Source: Prevotella merdae
GTDB lineage: Bacteria; Bacteroidota; Bacteroidia; Bacteroidales; Bacteroidaceae
Length of the DNA stretch: 59,714 nt
NCBI RefSeq assembly: GCF_900290275.1
Contig: NZ_LT985324.1
Span: 418,602-478,315, forward strand
Direction: 5' to 3'
In this document: in pieces, positions 8,601 to 16,792 of the stretch
How the letters are laid out: the number at the start of each line of letters is the position of its first letter
Numbering within the stretch: position 1 is the stretch's first letter
Program-made: the position numbers and the translations under genes
The notes under the pieces: generated by a model
What the model saw: the letters and a program-made list of their open reading frames with translations, nothing else
What the model was told of the DNA's origin: nothing
The model's database searches: none

Positions 8601-9694
8601 TGCAGATGAAAATACTATTTTTAATAAATCAATTTGCAGATGGAGGCCGAGAACGTCGAATGGTTGAACTTGTTAAAGGACTGGATAAAATAGACGGAAT
8701 ACATATGCATACCATAGTGTTTCATAACAATGTTGATTATCCTGATGTTTTATCCACAAAAATGACATATGAATGTATTGATAGTATTAATCGTAAGGAG
8801 CGTTGTCGTAAGATAGAAACTACGATAGCGTCATATGTCCCAGATATTGTTCATTCATGGGTCGATACGCCTACAGAATTGGGATTGTTAGCACTTTTAA
8901 AGAGTAAGTATAATTATAAATATGTAGCAGGCTTTGTAGCGGATGGCAATAAAGACCCTTGGTTCTCACCTCGTCATATGATGATGATGTATACTTTTTG
9001 GAAAGCAGATGCAATTGTAAGTAATTCAAAAGCAGGCCTTGTCGCTAAGGGTGCTCCCAAGAGTAAAAGTTGTGTTATTTATAATGGATTTGATTTTAAT
9101 AGGATACCAGCCAACATAGATAGAAGTTTAAAACGCCAAGAACTTGGAATTAAGACTCGTTATTTAGTTGTGATGTGTGCAAGAATCAATGCTGCAAAGG
9201 ATTGGAATTCTTATATTCAAATGGCTTTATATGCAAAAAATGCGAAATTGGATGCTACTTTTTTGGCTATAGGATATGGAGATAGGTTGTCTTATTATCA
9301 AGATTTAACAAAAGGACAAGACAGCAATATTCATTTTATAGGAAGAAGGACTGATGTGGAAGAAATACTTAGTGTTGCAGACTATGGCGTTTTGTTTACA
9401 AATAGCAAGAAACATGCAGAAGGAGTTTCAAATTCTATTTTAGAAACTATGGCTTCTGGTATTCCGGTAATTGCCACAGAAGGAGGTGGTACTCCAGAAA
9501 TAGTCGAAGACGAATATAATGGTTTTCTCATCAAGGAGTTTGATAGCAGAAAGGCATTTTATTGTTTATGCAAAGCTATAGAGGATGAAAAACTTTACAA
9601 ATTCTTATCTGTTAATGCCCTTGAGACGATTCGTAGTAAATTTTCTATAAAGAAAATGGTAGAAAATTATTTAGAACTTTATAAACAATTATAA
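8600..9694 (+). CDS. Glycosyltransferase, GT4-like
   Basis: A 364-residue GT-B enzyme. The N-terminal FLINQFADGGRERRMVELVKGL is the acceptor-domain glycine/arginine loop. VMCARINAAKDWNSYIQ opens the donor domain, and EGVSNSILETMASGIPVIATEGGGTPEIV is the nucleotide-sugar site with the E-x7-E pattern. I chose ATG 8600, which overlaps the TGA of the polymerase gene (TGATG). A second ATG at 8606 is possible. It would add one sugar of the repeat unit. The specificity is unknown. Confidence 0.88.
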   Translation: MQMKILFLINQFADGGRERRMVELVKGLDKIDGIHMHTIVFHNNVDYPDVLSTKMTYECIDSINRKERCRKIETTIASYVPDIVHSWVDTPTELGLLALLKSKYNYKYVAGFVADGNKDPWFSPRHMMMMYTFWKADAIVSNSKAGLVAKGAPKSKSCVIYNGFDFNRIPANIDRSLKRQELGIKTRYLVVMCARINAAKDWNSYIQMALYAKNAKLDATFLAIGYGDRLSYYQDLTKGQDSNIHFIGRRTDVEEILSVADYGVLFTNSKKHAEGVSNSILETMASGIPVIATEGGGTPEIVEDEYNGFLIKEFDSRKAFYCLCKAIEDEKLYKFLSVNALETIRSKFSIKKMVENYLELYKQL

Positions 9695-9706
9695 AATCTT
9701 ACAACA

Positions 9707-10585
9707 ATGATAAATATAATTGATAGAGTACGGACAATACTGAGTCAGTATAAATGGAATTTGGCCTATGGTGAGTATTGTGACGACATTATAACTGATG
9801 GAATAGATTGGGGTAATTTACACATCTTAAAAAATAATTATAAAACAAAGTGGTTTGCAGATCCATTCATTCTTGAATCGACAGATGATACCATTACACT
9901 TTTGGTAGAGGAATTTGACTCAAATGTAAAAAGGGGCAGAATCGCAAGAATTGTAGCAAATAGAAAGACACAAACAATAGAAGATTGTAGTATAATATTG
10001 GATTTGCCTACTCATCTTTCTTTTCCTGCTATTTATAATGAGAGTGGTATTATTTATGTACATCCAGAAAACTCTGCTTCTGGTAAGAGTACAATGTATA
10101 GATATGATAGAAAAAGTGATAAACTTGTTGAACCAATAGTTGTTGCAGATTTACCTCTAGTTGATGCTGTAATAAGAAAGAAAAATGGTAAATATACAAT
10201 GTATGCAACGAGTATACCAGATGCAGGAGGAAAACATTTGATTGTATTGGAATCAGATAAGTTGACGGGACCTTATAAAGAAATTGGAATAAAAATGTTT
10301 GAAAGGCGTGAAGCGCGTATGGCTGGTGCATTTATAGAGTCAAAAAAAGGATTAATTCGACCTGCACAGGACTGTAATCGTGACTATGGAGAAGCTGTGC
10401 TTTTTTATAAAGGTGATGCGGTTATATACAGACAAAAGCCAGGGTCGTGGATGTATGAGGGGCTGCATACGTTTAATTCTAATGGAAGTTTCTATATTGT
10501 TGATTTAAAAAAATATAACCATCCTTTTGTTCATCAAGCATTGAAGGCAATAAAAGGAATATACAAGAAATTAATATATGATTAA
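9707..10585 (+). CDS. Beta-propeller protein resembling the GINT1 N-terminal domain
   Basis: A 292-residue soluble protein with repeated strand-rich blocks such as WFADPFILESTDDTITLLVEEF, YNESGIIYVHPENSASGKSTMYRY and MYATSIPDAGGKHLIVLES, typical of five-bladed propellers related to GH43/GH62 and of the domain at the N-terminus of glucosamine inositolphosphorylceramide transferases. In bacterial polysaccharide clusters such domains occur alone or beside sugar formyltransferases and their function is unclear. A glycan-binding or glycan-trimming role is inference. It overlaps the next GT gene by 8 bases. Confidence 0.6.
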   Translation: MINIIDRVRTILSQYKWNLAYGEYCDDIITDGIDWGNLHILKNNYKTKWFADPFILESTDDTITLLVEEFDSNVKRGRIARIVANRKTQTIEDCSIILDLPTHLSFPAIYNESGIIYVHPENSASGKSTMYRYDRKSDKLVEPIVVADLPLVDAVIRKKNGKYTMYATSIPDAGGKHLIVLESDKLTGPYKEIGIKMFERREARMAGAFIESKKGLIRPAQDCNRDYGEAVLFYKGDAVIYRQKPGSWMYEGLHTFNSNGSFYIVDLKKYNHPFVHQALKAIKGIYKKLIYD

Positions 10586-11780
10586 GGTTTTATCTATAGG
10601 GCAACTTCCTCAAGAAGTAGGAGGTAGTTATACGACAGGTGTAACACGTGTTGTACATGAACTTAGTAAGCAGCATGTTCATGGGGTTGAGCAGTTCCTT
10701 TATGCAACTAATATGAAAAGTGTTGATGCTGAAAAGATTTGTTCATATCCACATCAATATATGGGATATAAATTATTGCCTTTAAAAGTTCTTTATAATA
10801 TATTGCGACAACCTTTACAAACCATTAAAGAATGGTTGCATTATATAAAAGTGTGTCATGTAAATCCATTACGATTTGAGATTTACAAAGCAAATTTTGA
10901 AAAGGCTATAAAAGAGGTTAAGCCTGATATTGTTCATATTCATGGATTGGGAATTTCTCCTTTATATTTTTTAAATAAGAAATATGGTTTACCGATTGTT
11001 AGAACATCACATGCTGTACCTTTAATACGTGAATATGGTGAAAAATATCGAAAAGCAGTAGATGCTGCTTTAGGTACAAGATATTTTGCTGATTATGACA
11101 CTGCATTGAATGTAGATAATAAAAATAAACTGCTTGAATTGGGTGTTGACTCCTCAAAGATTACTATTATTTCGAATGGTATAGATACTAAACGTTTTCG
11201 TTTTTTGAAAGACGAAAGATCGCGTGTCCGTAATGAAAATGGAGCAACTGATGATACAATTGTTTTTATAACTTCAGGTCTCTTAATTGATAGAAAAGGT
11301 CAATTGTCATTCTTAAAAATTTTGCATAAAAGCGGTATCAATTTTCAGTATTGGCTATTAGGAAAAGGTCCTGATTGGGATATTATAAAACAATATATTG
11401 ATGTAAATTCACTTCAGAAAAGGGTGAAAATGTTTGGCCAAGTTAGAGCTGAGAATATTGCCAAATACTTATCTGGAGCAGATTTTTATTCTCATGCAAG
11501 TACAACAGAAGCTCAATCTCTAGCAGAAATAGAAGCATATTCTACAGGTCTTCGTATTATTGTTAATAGCAAGATATCAGATACCGTCATTGGTGATGCT
11601 TATAACGATATACATAATTATTATATTATGGATTTTGAGCATCCAAATATGAAGGATTTCAGAGATTGGACAGCAGAGAAAACGTCTATAAGGGTTTCTC
11701 GAAACCACTTTGATTGGTCAAAAGTTGCTGCTAAGTATGGAGATTTGTATAGATCAATTATCGAACAATGGAAGAAATGA
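10578..11780 (+). CDS. Glycosyltransferase, GT4-like
   Basis: A 400-residue GT-B protein. The N-terminal LSIGQLPQEVGGSYTTGVTRVVHEL is the acceptor-binding loop, IVHIHGLGISP closes the first Rossmann domain, and the donor domain has GLLIDRKGQLSFL, LLGKGPDW and ASTTEAQSLAEIEAYSTGLRIIVN, where the usual G-E-G-F motif is replaced by TTEAQSL. That change does not by itself imply inactivity. It starts inside the end of the propeller gene and its TGA overlaps the ATG of the acyltransferase at 11777, so it belongs to the same operon. Confidence 0.87.
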   Translation: MIKVLSIGQLPQEVGGSYTTGVTRVVHELSKQHVHGVEQFLYATNMKSVDAEKICSYPHQYMGYKLLPLKVLYNILRQPLQTIKEWLHYIKVCHVNPLRFEIYKANFEKAIKEVKPDIVHIHGLGISPLYFLNKKYGLPIVRTSHAVPLIREYGEKYRKAVDAALGTRYFADYDTALNVDNKNKLLELGVDSSKITIISNGIDTKRFRFLKDERSRVRNENGATDDTIVFITSGLLIDRKGQLSFLKILHKSGINFQYWLLGKGPDWDIIKQYIDVNSLQKRVKMFGQVRAENIAKYLSGADFYSHASTTEAQSLAEIEAYSTGLRIIVNSKISDTVIGDAYNDIHNYYIMDFEHPNMKDFRDWTAEKTSIRVSRNHFDWSKVAAKYGDLYRSIIEQWKK

Positions 11781-12299
11781 AGAAACTATTGTTTTTAATT
11801 TTGAGTTTCTACAGACGATTATCTGGTAAGATGTATTCATTTATTTTTAAGCGAATGCTACATTCTTATGGAAGTGTAGGAGTTAATAACTTTTGTATGG
11901 TTTCAAGAACCGCCAAAGTCGACGTTGGATACCATTTTAATTCAAATGGAATTGTTATAAGTGGAATGGGGGGGGGTAAAAATAGGTAATTATTTTCATA
12001 CAGGAGAAAATTGTAAGATAATGTTAGGAAGTCATGATTATAATAATGGCGAGTCCATCCCTTATGGAACCTCTTACGATAAGAAATATGTAGAAATAGA
12101 CGATTTTGTATGGCTTGGTTCTAATGTCATAATCTCTGGTAATGTTAAGATTGGCGAAGGAGCTATTGTTGCCATTGGTTCTGTTGTTGTAAAGGATGTG
12201 CCACCATATGCTGTTGTTGGAGGAAATCCTGCAAAAGTAATAAAATATCGTGACATTGATCACTTTAACAAATTAAAAAGAGAAAAGAAATTTCATTGA
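11777..12299 (+). pseudogene. Hexapeptide-repeat O-acetyltransferase, frameshifted at a poly-G tract (phase-OFF)
   Basis: From ATG 11777 (ATGA overlap with the preceding GT) the frame is open to a G9 tract at 11968-11976 and stops at 11989. The remaining frame (gta at 11976 to the stop at 12299) encodes a classic left-handed beta-helix acetyltransferase with IDDFVWLGSNVIISGNVKIG, GAIVAIGSVVVKDVPPYAVVGGNPAKVI and the acyl-CoA-binding region. Deleting one G (G8) gives ATG-GGG-GGG-GTA (MGGV) and a protein of about 173 residues, the usual length of WcaB/NodL-like enzymes. It probably O-acetylates the polysaccharide. The tract position and design match the gene at 1332. Confidence 0.88.
11968..11976 (+). 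repeat. G9 homopolymer, candidate slipped-strand switch (tract 2)
   Basis: Nine G residues within the acetyltransferase gene. G8 restores a continuous frame and G9 stops it at 11989. It has the same ATGGGGGGGG-TA context as tract 1. Confidence 0.87.
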
Positions 12300-12300
12300 T

Positions 12301-13656
12301 ATGACATATTTAGAAGCAGTAGATCTAATAAGAGATATAGAGTCAAGGTATGATTTGATGAAGGTGAAATATAAGGGTATTAGTGTTTGGCCTTTATTAA
12401 GAATCAATATTATTGATGCCATTTCGGGTAATAATAAGACTATGAAAAGTACTGGAAGTTCTGCTATAAAGCAAGTTTTAAGTACATTATTTTATTATAA
12501 TCCTCTAAATTATTTCAAGAGAAAGCCAATATGGCTTTTTGCAGGTTTTGAAAGAAGAAAAATGGTTGGAGGCTTAAAACAACTGCGTATTTCAGGTTGT
12601 GTTGTTAAAGCTTTTCCTGATACATTGGTGATAGAAAAGCCTGGTAAAGAACAGACAGCTTGCCCTCGTTCCATTATACCTGAAAAGACTATTGTTTCAG
12701 AATCATGGCTTTTGCTTTTTGTACATGTGTTAGCAATATTCATGAGGTGTGGTAAAATAAAACTTCATAATGAGGCTATTTTGACGCAAGCTTTAAATGA
12801 AAATAAAATACAATTTGATTACAATAATGCTCTACGAATTTTTGCGTCTCAGAAGAAAGTTTTTGATTTGCTACTTGAAATTACTCATAATCCCCAAAAA
12901 GTTATAATAGAATGTCCATACACTATTATGGGTTACGTTTGGGCTTTACATCAAAAAGGCATTCCAGTTATTGAACTTCAACATGGTGTATTAAATGATA
13001 AGCATTATGCATATAATTCACTTTATTCTTCTCAAATTTTGTATCCAGATGAAATATGTGTGTTTGGTGAAGATGAGTATCAATATTTAATTAATGATAA
13101 TTGTCACTATTGTAAGAAAGTTTATAAAACTGGATTGTATTTTATGGATCTTGCAAAACATAATTTTATTGATGATGCCTTTAAGGAGTATAGAAATAAA
13201 TATGGATATATAATACTTGTGGCAGGTCAGCGAGGTTATGAGGATGCAATGGCCGATTATGTAAACGAGGTAGCAAAAAGAACTCCAAATTGTCTTTATG
13301 TATATGTACCAAGAAATAATGATGCAGGCTTAGACTTTAATCAAAATAACATCATTTATCGTCCTGGGGCTAATATTTATGAATATATGATATGGTGCGA
13401 CGTGCATCTTACCATTTCTTCAACTACATGTTTGGAGTGTCAATACTATAAGAAACCAACAATATTCTATAACTATTCAGACATGTCTGTGAATTATTAT
13501 AGTAAGGTGTTGAAACCGGAAAATGGAGTTGTATATACTGATTCTGCAGATGAATATGAGAACGCTCTTGAAACAGTATTAACCAAAGTATTCGCTTATA
13601 AAGAAGTATTTGCAATGAATACTGTAGAAAAAATCAAAAAAGTTATAATGAAATAA
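12301..13656 (+). CDS. Putative surface-glycan glycosyltransferase, GT-B-like, family uncertain
   Basis: A 451-residue protein that I do not place firmly. The C-terminal half has features of GT-B capsule transferases of the KpsS/CDP-glycerol transferase/polysialyltransferase kind: IPVIELQHGVLNDKHYAYN (an HG motif), ICVFGEDEYQYLI, VYVPRNNDAGLDF, and SSTTCLECQYYKKPTIFYNYS, a donor-site-like block. The N-terminal 200 residues are unfamiliar and contain one hydrophobic stretch (SWLLLFVHVLAIFM). It starts one base after the acyltransferase stop and lies 9 bases before the cytidylyltransferase gene, so it could transfer the CMP-activated sugar made by its neighbours. That is inference from position only. 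Confidence 0.55.
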   Translation: MTYLEAVDLIRDIESRYDLMKVKYKGISVWPLLRINIIDAISGNNKTMKSTGSSAIKQVLSTLFYYNPLNYFKRKPIWLFAGFERRKMVGGLKQLRISGCVVKAFPDTLVIEKPGKEQTACPRSIIPEKTIVSESWLLLFVHVLAIFMRCGKIKLHNEAILTQALNENKIQFDYNNALRIFASQKKVFDLLLEITHNPQKVIIECPYTIMGYVWALHQKGIPVIELQHGVLNDKHYAYNSLYSSQILYPDEICVFGEDEYQYLINDNCHYCKKVYKTGLYFMDLAKHNFIDDAFKEYRNKYGYIILVAGQRGYEDAMADYVNEVAKRTPNCLYVYVPRNNDAGLDFNQNNIIYRPGANIYEYMIWCDVHLTISSTTCLECQYYKKPTIFYNYSDMSVNYYSKVLKPENGVVYTDSADEYENALETVLTKVFAYKEVFAMNTVEKIKKVIMK

Positions 13657-13665
13657 TTATTAACA

Positions 13666-14418
13666 ATGAACATTGGTATTATTATTCAGGCAAGAATGGG
13701 TTCAACCCGTCTACCTGGTAAAATCTTAAAACAGTTTTATGGAGGTAAAACTCTCCTAGAAACACTTCTTGAGAATCTACACAAAGTAGCAGATGCAAAA
13801 GTGATTGTAGCTACATCTGTAAATGACAACAATGACCAATTGGAGAGCTTTCTTTTGGATAAGGGAGAACTTGTTTTCCGTGGTTCAGAGAATGATGTAC
13901 TTGATCGCTTCATTAAAGCAGCGGAAACATATAATGTTGATGGTATAATCCGCATCTGTTCAGATAATCCTTTTATGGATTGGCATGGCGTCGCTCAACT
14001 TGTGGAGAAGTCGAAGACAAGTGATGCTGATTATATAGGTTTCCGTATCAATGACAAACCGTCTATTCTTACTCACTTTGGTTTTTGGGGGGAGTTTGTA
14101 CGTCTTTCTGCCCTCAAACGAGTGGCAGATATCACAGATGAGGGAACTCCCGCTCATGAACACGTTACCTATTATATATACAACCATCCAGAAGATTTTA
14201 AATGTGAGTGGATAGTAGGCCCTGCATTTCTTCAAGGACGTAATGACATCCGCTTAACTATTGATACTCCCGAGGATCTTATAAATGCATTAAAGGTCTA
14301 TTCTGACCTTAAGAAAGAAGATGAGAACTTTACTTTGCAGGATGTAGTATCATATCTCGATTCTCATGAAGAAATAAAGCAATCAATGATTTCAAATATA
14401 TCTCAAAATAAAAAATAA
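13666..14418 (+). CDS. SpsF/NeuA-type cytidylyltransferase family protein
   Basis: A 250-residue nucleotidyltransferase with the N-terminal signature IIIQARMGSTRLPGKIL, which binds the CTP triphosphate in CMP-Neu5Ac/CMP-Kdo synthetases and SpsF proteins. A second block (GIIRICSDNPFMDW) supplies the metal-binding acid. It would activate the nonulosonate-type acid made by the downstream synthase. SpsF-type enzymes also occur in spore-coat glycan loci, so the exact sugar is open. A G6 run at 14097-14102 lies inside the gene but the frame is intact. It lies 9 bases after the preceding gene and 21 before the synthase. Confidence 0.85.
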   Translation: MNIGIIIQARMGSTRLPGKILKQFYGGKTLLETLLENLHKVADAKVIVATSVNDNNDQLESFLLDKGELVFRGSENDVLDRFIKAAETYNVDGIIRICSDNPFMDWHGVAQLVEKSKTSDADYIGFRINDKPSILTHFGFWGEFVRLSALKRVADITDEGTPAHEHVTYYIYNHPEDFKCEWIVGPAFLQGRNDIRLTIDTPEDLINALKVYSDLKKEDENFTLQDVVSYLDSHEEIKQSMISNISQNKK

Positions 14419-14439
14419 TCTATAAAAATACATACAATT

Positions 14440-15498
14440 ATGATCAAAAAAGGTGAAACGTACATTATTGGAGAAATCGGTCAGAACCATAATGGCTCAG
14501 TAGATATTGCTAAACTTATTGTCGAATTAATTGCACGTCCTGTACATGAGGACACTTTTAATATAGACCTTAAGCCTATGAATGCTGTGAAGATGACCCG
14601 TCGCGATTTGAACGAGGAGTTGACTACAACACAAATGAATAGACCATACAATACTCCTAATTCATTTGGTAAAACTTATGGAGAGCATCGTGCATTCCTT
14701 GAATTGGATGATCAAGCTCATTTTGAGGTGTATAAATACGCTAAGGAAAAGGGGCTTGATTTTATAGAAACCCTTTGTGCAAAGGGATGTCTGTCTATGT
14801 TGAAACTATTTACACCAGATTATTTGAAGGTAGCCAGTCGAGATCTTACCAATCTACCACTTCTTGCTGCAATGGCAGAGACCAAGATTCCAATAATTCT
14901 ATCTACGGGTATGGCAGGCAAGAAAGAGTTAGATGATGCTCTTGAAACAATTACCCATTATCATAATGATATTTCAATTTTGCATTGTGTTTCTCAATAC
15001 CCGACACATCCAGATAATCTGAATCTTAGAACGATTACTTATCTTAAGAAACATTATGGTCAATATCATATTGGTTTTTCAGACCATACCATAGGTATTT
15101 CTGCGCCAGCAATTGCTGTAGGTATGGGAGCTGAGATTATAGAAAAGCATATTACAATAGACCGTCATATGAAGGGTACTGATCAACCTGGTTCTCTTGG
15201 ACCAGATGGTGTAAATCGTATGGTTCGTGATATACGTATGGTAGAGCATTGGTTAGGCACAGAAGATTTGTATATTGATAAAAGTGTAGCAGCTTCCAAA
15301 GAAAAGCTTGAGCGCTCCATTGCTTCATTAAGAGAGATTAAGGCTGGAGATGTTATTACAGAGAATGATATTCATATGTTAAGTCCTGGAGATGGCTTTA
15401 AGTGGGCTCAAAAAGATAGTGTTGTTGGTCATAAAGCTCTTCGTGATATTCCAGCAAATGAAATAATATATAATAATATGATTGACAATAATGAATAG
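14440..15498 (+). CDS. NeuB/SpsE-family nonulosonate (sialic-acid-like) synthase
   Basis: A 352-residue protein with the NeuB TIM barrel (IIGEIGQNHNGSVDIAKLI at the N-terminus, FIETLCAKGCLSML, DYLKVASRDLTNLPLL, ILSTGMAGKKELDDAL, GFSDHTIG, IIEKHITIDRHMKGTDQPGSL) and a C-terminal SAF/antifreeze-like domain from about residue 290 (SLREIKAGDVITENDIHML). It condenses phosphoenolpyruvate with an amino-sugar to give a nine-carbon acid. No NeuC-type epimerase is in the window, so the substrate must come from elsewhere. The 3' end overlaps the next acyltransferase start by 8 bases. Confidence 0.9.
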   Translation: MIKKGETYIIGEIGQNHNGSVDIAKLIVELIARPVHEDTFNIDLKPMNAVKMTRRDLNEELTTTQMNRPYNTPNSFGKTYGEHRAFLELDDQAHFEVYKYAKEKGLDFIETLCAKGCLSMLKLFTPDYLKVASRDLTNLPLLAAMAETKIPIILSTGMAGKKELDDALETITHYHNDISILHCVSQYPTHPDNLNLRTITYLKKHYGQYHIGFSDHTIGISAPAIAVGMGAEIIEKHITIDRHMKGTDQPGSLGPDGVNRMVRDIRMVEHWLGTEDLYIDKSVAASKEKLERSIASLREIKAGDVITENDIHMLSPGDGFKWAQKDSVVGHKALRDIPANEIIYNNMIDNNE

Positions 15499-15918
15499 AT
15501 TTAATCATTTGATACAAAAGCAGTCTATTTTGTATCGGGGGGGGTAATTTCTAAGATTCTTTGTAAGATTCTCAATCGTTGCATTCGTTGGTATTATCAT
15601 TGTGATATTCCTTATTCATTAAATATAAGGAATGTTTATTTTTGTCATAAGGGATTTGGAGTTGTTATAAATCCAAATGCTTATATAGGTGAAGGTACAT
15701 ATATACAGCATGGGGTTACAATAGGATCTCGTGATGATACAAATAATATCAAAGCTCCCAATATTGGCAAAAAATGCTATATAGGAGCTAAGGCAACGAT
15801 TATAGGAGATGTAAGAATAGGAAATAATGTGAAAATAGGAGCAGGAGCTGTAGTTATTTCAGATATACCAGATGGAGCAACTGCAGTTGGAGTGCCTGCC
15901 AAAATTATATCAAAATAA
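15491..15918 (+). pseudogene. CysE/NeuD-like hexapeptide acetyltransferase, frameshifted at a poly-G tract (phase-OFF)
   Basis: ATG 15491 opens a short frame that runs into a G8 tract at 15537-15544 and stops at TAA 15545-15547. The remainder (gta at 15544 to the stop at 15918) encodes a serine-acetyltransferase-like beta helix: HCDIPYSLNI, FGVVINPNAYIGEGTYIQHG, VTIGSRDD, KCYIGAKATIIGDVRIGNNV and GVPAKIIS. Adding one G (G9) fuses the halves as CGG-GGG-GGG-GTA into a protein of about 142 residues. Set between the nonulosonate synthase and the phosphatase, it may acetylate the same sugar or its precursor. In contrast to the other two switches, its ON state has nine Gs rather than eight. Confidence 0.85.
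15537..15544 (+). repeat. G8 homopolymer, candidate slipped-strand switch (tract 3)
   Basis: Eight G residues lie 46 bases into the acetyltransferase gene. At G8 the frame ends at once in TAA. G9 (or G6) continues into the beta-helix frame. Confidence 0.85.
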
Positions 15919-16434
<516 letters not shown>

Positions 16435-16689
16435 TATTTGATGGATTGCAGTAGGCATTTCAATTATTGCTTAATTTAGGTAGAATCTTCTCGGTCAAAC
16501 TATAGAATTTATATTATGTATAGTAACGAGGATTAGTAGCTAAAAATAAAGTTCCATATAATAGATTCTACTTGCACAAAATCTGAAACTAGAGAAATAA
16601 ATAATGGCATATCCGTCCGCACAAGTGGTCGCTTGGAGCGATATGGTGCGATACCATCGGGCGGAACCAATAAGTGAAATGTAAATATA
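16435..16689 (+). other. Gap between the phosphatase gene and the kinase-like remnant
   Basis: An AT-rich gap without a convincing gene. A 27-codon ATG frame at 16604-16684 reads MAYPSAQVVAWSDMVRYHRA and ends at TAA, and I cannot assign it. No terminator hairpin or repeat stands out. Confidence 0.4.
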
Positions 16690-16792
16690 ATGTCAATATA
16701 TTCTATTAAATATAATATCGATGCAAAACCATTAGGCATAGGAGGTGCTGCCAAAGTTTATGGTTGCACAAGAATTGTAGGACAAAAGAATT
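16690..16792 (+). pseudogene. Possible N-terminal remnant of a Ser/Thr protein kinase
   Basis: The first 25 codons of the frame from ATG 16690 read YSIKYNIDAKPLGIGGAAKVYG, which resembles the glycine-rich ATP loop (LGxGGxxxVY) that opens Hanks-type kinases. After that the frame loses any kinase character and overlaps the NACHT gene in a different frame. I read it as the stump of a kinase gene replaced or cut when the NACHT gene arrived. The match is only one motif, so confidence is low. Confidence 0.35.

Noticed and set aside
14097..14102. G6 run in the cytidylyltransferase gene as a fourth switch
   Set aside because: The tract is short and the gene is intact through it.
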